Below, in pieces: positions 54,955 to 64,000 of a stretch of DNA of 64,000 nucleotides. The position numbers and the translations under genes are program-made. Origin of the DNA: Anaeramoeba flamelloides (taxonomy: Eukaryota > Metamonada > Anaeramoebidae); contig JANTQA010000070.1 in assembly GCA_027625915.1 (NCBI GenBank), forward strand, positions 7,073,001 through 7,137,000, read 5' to 3'. Each line of letters begins with the position of its first letter. The first letter of the stretch is position 1. A model generated the notes under the pieces. The model was given only the letters and a program-made list of their open reading frames with translations. It was not told the DNA's origin and did no database searches.

Positions 54955-57900
54955 TTAAATTTTTTTTAAAGTATTCTGTATGATCGATTCAACCGATTTA
55001 TTATCTAATATGGGCTCTTCTAAACAGCGTCTTTTCGCGTTACTTAACAATTCATCTGTAAACATTGTGATTAAGGAACTCTCGACAAATTTATTTAGGG
55101 TAATTTTAATAAAAACGGAGTCTATTTGTATTTGTTTTACCCCATTTAGTGCAAATGTTGCATGTCTAATATTTTCGATAAAAGATTTCAAAACAACTTT
55201 CCCAATTCCAGATAATATTGAATCCTTATCTGGCTTTACTTGTTCAAAGATATTAATTTTATTTGAAAACAGTTTTTCAATATTTGTATCAATAAAACTA
55301 TATTTATCTTCAATTTTGGAGTTTTGAGAGGAAGATCCAGTTGATGCAATAACACTGGTTGAATCTAGATTTTCCTTAGATTTGATCAAAGAATTGATTT
55401 CTTTATTTTTCTTCTTCTTCGTTTTATTTTTTGAAGGGAATTCAGGATTCAAAATTCTTTCTGTAAATAAAAATTTGAAATAAATTTCTTTAATTTGAGG
55501 CTTAACTTTTGTTGGGGTTGGGTATTGAAGATATTCAGTGAGATGTATATATCTTGTAATTTGCTGTGCTATCTCTCTAGCCTTGTCATTGACAAAGCTA
55601 GTCAATAAAGATTTTTCGATTAATTCGATACTTTGAATGAGGCTTTCAATAGTATTTATTTTTAATAAAGAATTTATTTGCTTGTTTAGTTTATTATTCT
55701 GCTTTGGCTTATTCTTGGGGTTCTGCTTTCGAGAGATGATCAAATTCATTGTGTTAAACCCACCTTCACCAAACAGCCAACTAAATTCCCCAATTATTTT
55801 ATAAATTAAATTCGTTGATAAATTATTCATAAATTTATTTAATACTAAGTTATAAAAGGGATTTAAAGATCGCTGATTTTGAATTTTTTCAAATTTGATC
55901 ATTTTCCATTTTAATTTATATTTTTTTTTTTCCTTTCTTTCCCGTTCTCGGGTTTTTTCGGATTCCATTTTCTCCCTTTTTTCTTTTGTCCTCTTAACTT
56001 GCTCATCTTTTATATTTGGTGTTTTTTTCACATTTAATTTTAATTCTGAACCAGAGTCAGATTCTGTTCCTGAGTTCAGATCCAAATCAGAGTCAGAATC
56101 GGAATTTAAATTAATTTGAAAATCTAATTTATTTTTGTTTCTTTGCTTTTTTTTTTGATATCTATTGCTCTGTGATTTAAAAACATAATTTGAAACGGTA
56201 TGATTAATTTGAAAAAATAAATAATCAATTTTTTTTTGCAATAATGGAATTAATAAGGGTAAAAATTTAATATAGAAACTAGTTGATAAAGTTTCATTAA
56301 TTGATTGAATGAAAGGGAAATAATTTGATTTTAATTCATCAAAATTATCAATTCCATATAATGAGGATAAATCTTTTGCTAATTTTTGAATCAATTGAAA
56401 TAAAAATTGAATTATTTCATTGTATAAATTTTCAATAATTGTTTTTTTGATCATTTTGTTATTTTCAGTTTTTTTTTCTCTTTCTCTTTCTCTTTCTCTT
56501 TCTCTGTCTCTGTCTCTGTCTCTTTCTAATTGTTTTTCTTTTCCTCTTTCCTTTTCCTTTCCTCTTTCACTCCCCCTTTCCCTTTCGCTTCCCCCTTCCT
56601 TTCTTCTTTCCTTTTCTTTTTTTTCAATTTCATTCATATGTTTTTTTCTTAAGATTTGAATATATTTAATCATTTGTTGATTAAATATAGTATTCTTTTC
56701 AGAGAGGAATTTTTTAAATTTATAAATAATTTCTTTAAATTTTAAATTTAGATGAAATTCAATAAACGCTTTTAACATTTCTTTAATTTTATTGAATTGC
56801 TTTTGGTGAACAAACATTTTTAAATTATTCTCAAATTCTTTCAAAATGAATTCAATTATTGGTTTGATACAAGTTATTGGCATTCTTTTATGAAATAATA
56901 TTTTCGAAATGTTATATAAATATAAATTAAAGAAATTTTCCAATTCTATTAATATTAAATTTTCACATTTATCAATTTCATTTGTCCTTAAAACTCGCAT
57001 TTTTTCTGAAATAAATAATTTTTTATAAGATCTCAGAAATTGATAAATATTTTCAACAAAAGTTTTTGTATAAATAGATATGGGTTCAATGATTTTTACA
57101 TGAATGTTTGCTTTGACATTTTCATTTCCATTTACTTTCTCTTCTAATTGTTGTTTTTTTCCTTTCCCTTTCCCTTTCCCTTTCCCTCCTTTTGTTTCTT
57201 TTTTTTTTCCTATGATCTTTTCGTCATTGTTTACAAAATTATTATTATTATTTAACATTTTTAAGCTTTTGTTTAGAATTTCATTTTTATAAATACTATT
57301 TAATGAACGAATGATTTTTGCACGTTTACAATTAATATATTCTATAGAAATTATATCAAGTTTAACACCCAAGTCAATTAATAATTTAATTGATTCGTGG
57401 ACTTTACTTTCTTTTATTAAAGGATTTTGGATCTGTTTAATTAATAATTCTTTCATTTCTTCAATAATTTCTCTGCAAGTATCAAGTATCCCGCGGAATG
57501 AGGTAATCGATGAATGCCTTCGAAGCACATCAGAAGCCTGTAAATAAAATTTCACTCCTTGCGAATATTCTTCCATCTTAATACATAGCCGCAATTTGCG
57601 TGGTAATTCAAATAAAAATTGGAGTTTGGTAAGTAAAGAATGAACGCCAGACAATTCATCAATTTTGTTTCGACGAGGCAACATTTGTTTATTAATATTA
57701 TTGTGCAGTCCTTTAATCTCCTTCATATTACCAGACAATTTTTCTAATTCGTTTTCCATATTTGTCACAGAATTCCTCATCTCTTTGAGCATGTCGGTGG
57801 CAGATAAAAATTTTTTATAATTCCCATATACAAGTGTTTGTAATTTCTTTTCATAGCCCAACAGATCAGAATTTAGCGAATTGTTTGTTCTTACCAGCTG

Positions 57901-58214
57901 CTCAAATGTTTGTTCTTTTAAGACCTTGGCAAAGTACCTATTTTTTTTTGTTTGTTTATTGTTTTTATGTGATGAGAAACAGAAAGAAAAAGGAATTAGG
58001 CAAGATCAGTTTTTTTGTTTTTTATTTTTGGTTTTTTTTTTTTTTTTTCTTTCTTTTTTTTTTACTTTTTAGAATCAAATTGCCCGCTACTCATGTCATA
58101 AATTTCTTTTTCGAGAGACTTTTTGTTTTTTTCTTTATCAGTACCATAAAAATTTTGAAGTAACTTTTTGAGATCTTTTTTTTTTAATTCTGGTTCTTCT
58201 TTTGGTAAAGACAT
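54955..58214 (-). CDS. VPS51: Vacuolar protein sorting 51 homologue, two exons
   Basis: Shared subunit of the GARP and EARP tethering complexes, which capture endosome-derived vesicles at the trans-Golgi and recycling endosomes. Exon 1 is 58066-58214 (ATG, 49 codons plus two bases). A 128-base phase-2 intron (GTAAAA...ATAG) occupies 57938-58065. Exon 2 is 54955-57937. The joined protein is 1,043 aa. LVYGNYKKFLSATD (about 85-98), LSGVH (145-149) and QFLFELP (156-162) are the conserved VPS51 core; exon 1 supplies the LQNFYG and FDSKKYF segment expected before it. A frame starting at 57861 uses a TTG and misses 75 residues. The middle and C-terminal parts carry lineage-specific Lys/Gly, Arg/Glu and Ser/Asp repeats between helical blocks. 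Confidence 0.93.
57938..58065 (-). other. VPS51 intron
   Basis: Donor GTAAAAAAAAAAG, acceptor AAAAATAG before GTACTTTGCC. Removal restores SKKYFAK across the junction. Confidence 0.92.
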
Positions 58215-59671
58215 AAAAAAGTTATCCAACGAAACAAAAAATAAAAAAATGAATCTAGCAGATTATTTGAATGTCTACTGTTGCACAAAATGACAACTTT
58301 CAGGTTATTTCTGCAAGAAATTCTCATCTTTTATTCATATTGTGGATATTTTGATTCTAAAAACACACCCTTTTTTGAATGTTTCGAGACAAAAATATAA
58401 AATTTCTTTAAAAATACAATAATCAACTTTTTACTACATTGACAATTTTAATAACTGAAAAATAATATAAATCAATTTCAGACTAAATATTTAGATTTTA
58501 TATTGTTTGGAGTGTATTTGATGAAATATGACAAAAAATTGATACAATTTCAATGGTAATTATTATATGGTTTTATTGAGATTTATATGAAAATATCGCT
58601 CTTGTTAGGTAAAAAATATTTTTTTTGAATTTTTATGACCTTTTTAAACAATTCAATTTAGACCGAGATCTGAAAAAAAGAAATAAAAACCCTTTAGAAA
58701 ATTTTATATCTCTGGTGTAAAAAAGTTGAACATGTTAAATAAATGTCAATATCTGAATATGAAAAGTAACTTTTATTGAAATTAAAATAAAAATAATTTA
58801 CAAGAATAATTGATCTTAATAGTTTCAATTGGAACAATAGATACAATTTTAGATTTTCCTTAATATTGAGACCCGTTCAGACCTTTTATTGGATCTATAA
58901 TAGAGTTTAATTTTTAGAAATTTTTCTTTTTTGAATCAATAAAAATAAAAAAAATAATTATAAGATTAGAAACTAAATTTCATAATTAATGACCCAATTT
59001 TTTTTTATTTTTTTTTATTTTTTATTTAATGTTATTTTTAGAAAAAAAAACAAATATTTCTAATGTATAGAACTGAATATTAAAATAATAATATTTTTAT
59101 TATATATAACTTCAAGTTATAAATATATATATATTCAAAATATGATTTTTAAATGGGAATGATTTTGAAATGTGTAAATTGAAAAAACTCTTCTTGTGGT
59201 TAATCCTCCATTTTCTCTTTATTTATTTTTTATTTTTTCATTACTTGATCTTGTTTAATATTTCTGGTTTATAATCAATAGAAAATTTTCATTTTATATG
59301 GAATATTCTAAGAAATTTTTGTTCTTAAGAAGGAAAATAATTTTATATATTTTGTTATTATTTAGATTTATCAGCCTTTTTTTATTAAAAAAAATCTATC
59401 ATAGTATAAATATGTTCAAATGTTTACAGATACCGATAATGATAATGGAATGACTAATATAATAAATTGATAAAAAAAAAACTAAAATTAACATAATCTC
59501 TCAAATTGTATAAAAATAGAATGAATTCTATACCATTATAACTCCAAAATTAAATAATATTTGCAAAATTAAATATTTAGAAATTTGGTTTTAAAAAGAG
59601 AAACATTGAGAAAAAAATTTCAAAAAAGTTAAAAATAGTTTTAAAAAAATAAAACTTTTTTTTAAGCCAAC
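58215..59671. other. Upstream region of VPS51
   Basis: No gene or clear repeat seen. Confidence 0.4.
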
Positions 59672-59767
59672 AAAATTTAGAATATGAATTTTGTTCCTTA
59701 ATTTGAGATTTATTTGGAGCCTTAAATTTCGGTGAAGGTTTGTGCCTTAAAAGTGGAACCGACTATA
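59672..59767. repeat. Family B half-element
   Basis: TTCCTTAATTTGAGATTTAT, GCCTTAAATTTCGGTGAAGG and AAAGTGGAACCGACTATA match the right arm only. Confidence 0.7.
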
Positions 59768-59786
59768 ATCATAAATAAAATTAAAA

Positions 59787-60066
59787 AAAACCTAATGTGA
59801 AGTGCCTTCGAGTTCATATCTTTTCCAGAAATCATAAGAATAGAGAAAAATCAATTCTTTACTCAATTCTTTTAAATTCTAGTAAACCAAGCGTGAAGTT
59901 CCTTAGAGTGCCTAGGTTATCCATAATTCAAAAGAATAGAGAAAAATCAAGAATTTACTCAATTCTTTTAAATTCTGGAAAAGCTAACGGCTGTTTTTTT
60001 TATTTAAGAAATAAAACAATTTTTTATTTAATTTTCGGTTAAATTCTGGAAAAAAAACTTAATGGC
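59787..60066. repeat. Foldback hairpin units (two)
   Basis: Two hairpins of the 1139-1832 family with AAAAGAATAGAGAAAAATCA against TTTACTCAATTCTTTTAAAT, separated by the spacer AGAGTGCCTAGG. The plus frame at 59797-60042 is just the translation of the two repeats. Confidence 0.7.
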
Positions 60067-60395
60067 AACTAGGTGAACGTTTAGTACTCACTCTTAAATA
60101 TAAAAATACAAAAAGAAAAAGAAAAAGAAAAAAGAAAAAAGAAACAATTTTTGAAATTTAAGATCAATAAAAGAAATAATTTTATTATGATTTTTGGATA
60201 AATTTTATCAAATAATTATTTGATTAAAAAAAATTAAAATCAAAAATGAAAAAAGTTTGAGAAAAATTTTAGAAATGAGAAATGATCTCTAAATATAGAA
60301 TTAGAATTATTTCTGAATTAATTAAATAAAGCCAAAATAATTTTATAAGGTTTTGTATTTTTCAATTTTTAGAAATTGATAATTAGATTTAAGAT
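60067..60395. other. Non-coding stretch
   Basis: Downstream of the small membrane protein gene; AG-rich microsatellite near 60110-60145, otherwise nothing seen. Confidence 0.4.
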
Positions 60396-61041
60396 TTATT
60401 TGTTTTCACAAAAACATTCCAGATTTCTTAGTGGTGATTCAGACCAACTGCGATGTCCATAAAATTCCATTGAACCATTTGGTGGGTTTTCATAAACTGT
60501 AGAATCACGATGATAAACCCGTTGAAAATCCTTTGTGATATAAATAGAATTTCTAATAATAATATTTAATAATTAAAAATAAAAAAAATAATTAGTAAGA
60601 AATTACATTTATAAATTAAATTCAAAAGTTAAAAAAAAATCATTTTTTTTTTTTTTTTTAATTGAGGAAGAAGTGTAATTTGCACTCGTAATGCCCTTAT
60701 ACTTAAATTTCCTTTCAGAAATTCAAGCATAAAACCATAGATTTCACGATTGTTAATTAATGAAAATAGTCTTGAAGTGTCACAGTTTAGAATTATTACA
60801 TTAAGATTTATTTCTTTTAATTAGTTATAAAATATTAATCTATCTTTTTCATAGGAAGTACATACCTATAAAAAAATGATCAATATTTTCAATAATTTCC
60901 TTTTGCTATTAATTTAAACATTAAGGAAAAAATTTGTTTGAATTTTTATTCATTACGTAGTAATATCTATTTAAGCGGTTCTTAAACGACCTCAATTTTA
61001 GAATTGTTGAACTTGAAGGATAACTTAAATATAAAAAAATG

Positions 61042-61072
<31 letters not shown>

Positions 61073-62878
61073 TTTATTGTTTAATTGGTAATTATCAAAT
61101 TAAGAAATATTTAGAAAATTTTTGGATAATTATTTATTATTTAATTAATATTATATTTGGTATGTCTATAAATCCAGATTTATAAATTTAAGTGATCGAT
61201 TTGTTTTACAACATAATATTAAAAAAAAATAAAATATTTATTTTTTAGACCTTTTAATTTTTCCAAATTCCTTTTTTGAAGTTTTTCCGAGTTCCTTGGG
61301 ATCATTTCTTTATTTTTAAAGTTTTTAGTTTTTGGAGGATGTTAAATGAATAAAAAAATCATCATATAAATTTGTAAACTTGTTCTATGATTATATTGCC
61401 AATGAAATAACTTGTTCATGATTGAATCTTATACAAACATATCTGAAGAAAATTTATTTCAACTGAAAGCAACTGAAGAGATTTGAATCCAATTGAAGCG
61501 ATCTGAAAACCTAACTGAAGAAATACCTTAGAACCTTTCGGTAAAATATGATCCAGTTGATACTTGAAATGGGTAAATGGAATCGATTCGGTATTTTATA
61601 CTGGGATTTTGCCAAAACAAGATTTGGGAAACTTGCAATAAAAAAAAAATAAAATAAAGAAAAAATGCAAAGTAATTTTAGCTCAAAAGAAAATTTCTAA
61701 ACCAATTCCATTCTTAAAAAACTCAGTAATTTAAAATGTACCTTATCTATGAAGTTATAATTTAAAACTTAATAAAGTAGCCTATTTCATTTGATCTATA
61801 GTTGTTCCAATATTTAGATTTCTTTATTAAAACCAATTATGGTGGTGATACATGAATTCTTGACATAAAAGGAAATAACAAGTAGTAATCTATTCAACAC
61901 CCGTTTTACCCAAAAAAGAAACTTTTAAATTACGTTTTTACCTTTTTATTATTATTTTTTTTACTCTCTTTCATTTGATTTTGACTTTAGTATCATTACC
62001 AGAGAGGATACTGATGAGTTGTTCAGAAAAATTAATACAAAAGAAATATACAACATCACAATAGAATATTTTCTGACTAATATAACATAGCACTCTATAA
62101 GAAAAAATGAATTAAAATCTAAGTCTAAATAGCAAGTCATTCAACTCGTCAAAAACATATAATCTCTCAATACAACTACTAGTTTTTATATCTTAATTTA
62201 TTTTTTCCACTCTTCATTTTTTACTCTTTTTTTTCTTCTTTTTTCCAGAAAACTAAATTAACTTTAAAAGCCTTATAATGACAGTGATTAAAATGTTCTT
62301 TATACTACTCTTTGAATTAGGACTCACAAATTTAGTAACTTAAAAACTCTCTTTTTAACAGATTAAGAGCTATTGGGCACTTAACCCTTACCAATAAAGT
62401 CTATTCTCTTTTATTTTTTCATTTCTTTCTTTTTTCTTGTTTTTATTTAAAAATATATTTTTTTTCTTTTCATTTTTTAAATAAAAGCTATCTGATATAT
62501 TATAAATTGCCAACATTATAGTCAGGATAAACAACTCAATAAATTTTAGAGTTTCGTCGAGTGATTTAGAGTGCCCAATTTTTCCACAATTCGAAAGAGT
62601 GGAGAAAAATCATGATTTTACTCAATTCTTTTGAATTCTGAAAAACCTAACGGCAAACATGATGTGATTTTATTGAATCCACTCTCTTCAATAATAAAAT
62701 AAAAAATATAATATTTTTGTTCAGAAGAAAAAAAAGTAAAATTTTACTCTGGTCCAAAAACAGGTCCATAATCATTGCCCCATACTAAAGCTATATAAAA
62801 TAAATATAGAGCAAGAAATAATAATAAAAAATATAGTAAAAATATAAAATTAGATTTATTTTTCTGAATAATGATCAT
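60396..62878 (-). CDS. Small single-pass membrane protein, 95 aa, two exons
   Basis: Exon 1 (62748-62878) encodes 43 residues plus two bases. It has a short charged start (MIIIQKNKSN), a strongly hydrophobic segment (about 11-31, FIFLLYFLLLFLALYLFYIA) and VWGNDYGPVFGP. Donor GTAAAA. Exon 2 (60396-60552) begins after ATTATTAG with one base plus 51 codons, including YITKDFQRVYHRDS, NPPNGSMEFYGHRSW and LECFCENK, then TAA. The phases fit exactly across a 2,195-base intron. The codons are varied and G+C higher than flanking DNA, which marks real coding sequence. I do not recognise the family. The topology suggests a signal anchor with a roughly 60-residue hydrophilic tail carrying a Cys-x-Cys near its end. 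Missing middle exons cannot be excluded. Confidence 0.65.
60642..61040 (-). mobile_element. 5'-truncated LINE 3' end, copy 2
   Basis: The reverse complement aligns to 1900-2299 (AAGTTATCC, CAACAATTCTAAAATT, TTAAATAGATATTACTA, AATATTGATCATTTTTTTAT, AATCGTGAAATCTATG) and ends in an A run. It lies inside the intron of the small membrane protein gene, in that gene's sense direction. The zinc-finger Cys codons are mutated and several frames are broken. Confidence 0.75.
61041..62549. other. Rest of the small-gene intron
   Basis: No recognised repeat or exon; a T run of about 29 bases lies at 61042-61070 beside the LINE 5' junction. Confidence 0.35.
62550..62655. repeat. Foldback hairpin unit
   Basis: TCGTCGAGTGATTTAGAGTG spacer, a hairpin with CGAAAGAGTGGAGAAAAATC against GATTTTACTCAATTCTTTTG, and closing AAAACCTAACGG. 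Inside the small-gene intron. Confidence 0.65.
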
Positions 62879-63029
62879 TGAATTTACAAAAAAAATTTTT
62901 TATTGTTTTATAAACTCAAATTTTTTTAAAAAGGTAAACCTTTGTAATGTACTTTGATTAATTTTTGAATACTTTTATTTACTTAAGCGAATATTTTGAA
63001 AATTGTTCAAATTTTTTAATATAAAATAT

Positions 63030-63140
63030 CTTTTAAAAATTGTGACTCACCTAAAATAATAAATTGAAAAAAAAAACTTTTTAATATTCAAGAATAACTT
63101 AATATTAACTCTTATTAAATAATTAGTTCTAAATGAATTC
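63030..63140. repeat. Family D end fragment
   Basis: CTTTTAAAAATTGTGACTCACC and TATTCAAGAATAACTTAATA match one end of 47224-47825. Confidence 0.6.
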
Positions 63141-63528
63141 TTTAGATATACCACAGATGATATCCTTATGTTTGGTTTAAGGTCCTTACCATCCTTTGTC
63201 TAAAGATTAAAAGATTTTTTTTGTTTTTTTTTTATTATTTTTTGTTCTACCCTTTAAAAAACCTCACAATTGTGTCCTTAGGAATACATCTAAGAAGATA
63301 TTAGCCAATATAAATAAGTCAAGAAAAAAGGTAATTTTTTATCATTTTTTTTTCGCTTAGGTTTCAAAAAAATAATAACTTTCTTAAATTTGTCGCAAAA
63401 TGTAGATTAGTTGCTAATATATTCAATTATTTTAAAAAATCAAAAAATTAACTAATAGATTATTTTGAAAAATTATTTTGATATAATTGGAAAATTATGG
63501 ATGCTACAACTTATTTTCGTAAAAATGA

Positions 63529-64000
63529 AAAAAATTCAATCAGTCTTTAAGTTTTTGTTCTAATAGTAATTGGGTAAATCTTGTTAAGAAAAAAATTAAA
63601 AAAATATTTACATTTGTAGTTATAAATATTATTTTTAAAAACTTTTGGAAAACATTAAATAAAATAAGAGAAACTTCTACAAAAATGTTTTTAAATAATG
63701 AAACCATATTCACAGTGTATAACGATTTTGTAAAATCAATTATTCAAAAACCTAATACAAATATAATTAATTATATTAAAAAATTTAAAATTAATAAAAA
63801 TTCATTAAATCCAATTGACATAAAGAAAATTTTTGATCAAGATAAAATTAAAGAAATAATCAAATTTCAAAAAAATAAATCAGTTAAAGAATTTGACAAA
63901 ATAAATCATTATAAGTTTATAAAAAACCAACCAATTCAATATTTATTAAATTATAATTATTTTATTAAAACAGTTCAAAATATTTTTTTAAATTGGATAA
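63529..64000 (+). mobile_element. LINE, start of reverse transcriptase domain, runs off the edge
   Basis: A continuous open frame from 63529 to the window end (157 codons) with a Lys/Asn/Ile-rich bias. The end region KNKSVKEFDKINHYKFIKN...FIKTVQNIFLNW fits the first conserved block of LINE reverse transcriptases (K-rich, G/D-x-I, then F-N-x-I...W). The preceding WVNLVKKKIKK and FWKTLNKIRET fit the linker between endonuclease and reverse transcriptase. Upstream to about 63340 there is likely older LINE coding in other frames (a stop at 63526 ends this frame). The catalytic motif would lie beyond the window. Confidence 0.55.

Noticed and set aside
56420-56659. Ser/Leu repeat frame on the plus strand
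   Set aside because: Mirror of the Arg/Glu repeat tract in VPS51.
57311-57547. 78-codon plus frame inside VPS51
   Set aside because: Antisense shadow of a strongly conserved coding region.
1-64000. tRNA genes, rRNA, CRISPR arrays
   Set aside because: No tRNA A/B-box pair with a cloverleaf, no conserved rRNA core and no direct-repeat/spacer array seen on either strand by eye.
1-64000. LTR retroelements, Polintons or other capsid-bearing elements
   Set aside because: No long direct terminal repeats, protease, integrase, capsid or protein-primed polymerase motifs were recognised. The retroelement signal present is of the non-LTR (LINE) type only.

Overview
This window is nuclear DNA of a single-celled eukaryote with a very A+T-rich genome. 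The protein genes are recognisably eukaryotic (PRMT5, proteasome alpha-5, VPS51, BTB proteins, a PDI-like protein). They use the standard code, carry long Lys/Glu/Asn/Ser low-complexity inserts, and lie several kilobases apart. Three introns can be placed exactly from reading frame and family length. All start GTAAAA and end TAG. Their lengths are about 4.8 kb, 128 b and 2.2 kb. The repetitive KEKERE-type runs and the BTB genes recall Anaeramoeba; that is an inference from style, not a proven assignment.

Layout. 1-4.1 kb: a foldback hairpin cluster, a LINE 3' end and two inverted-repeat elements. 4.3-4.9 kb: a 208-aa unrecognised protein (minus). 6.3-7.0 kb: a decayed LINE reverse transcriptase (minus). 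8.3-10.1 kb: dispersed repeats. 10.5-12.4 kb: PRMT5 (minus). 13.4-13.9 kb: a broken membrane-protein-like reading frame. 16.7-22.2 kb: the proteasome alpha-5 gene (plus), split by an intron loaded with repeats. 25.2-28.0 kb: a 957-aa BTB protein (minus). 28.7-40.8 kb: repeat-rich DNA with a few possible single exons. 41.0-42.7 kb: a second BTB protein (minus). 43-48 kb: more inverted-repeat elements. 48.8-50.6 kb: a thioredoxin-fold secretory protein (minus). 50.9-51.8 kb: one inverted-repeat element nested in another. 55.0-58.2 kb: VPS51 (minus, two exons). 60.4-62.9 kb: a 95-aa single-pass membrane protein split by a 2.2-kb intron (minus). 63.5-64.0 kb: the start of a LINE reverse transcriptase running off the right edge.

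The protein genes form no operon or obvious pathway: methylation of Arg (PRMT5), protein degradation (alpha-5), endosome-to-Golgi tethering (VPS51) and secretory redox folding (PDI-like). The most original protein feature is an architecture shared by the two BTB genes: BTB, a BACK-like helical region, a low-complexity spacer, and a C-terminal domain of about 240 residues resembling a class I glutamine-amidotransferase-type fold. The most original DNA feature is the number of non-coding inverted-repeat families, at least ten. Most are bounded by TA, one by TTAA. One insertion can be proven from its empty site, and one element carries subterminal arrays of the palindrome ATCGCGAT. No transposase gene is visible. 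I saw no rRNA, tRNA or CRISPR array. Promoters and terminators could not be defined in this base composition.
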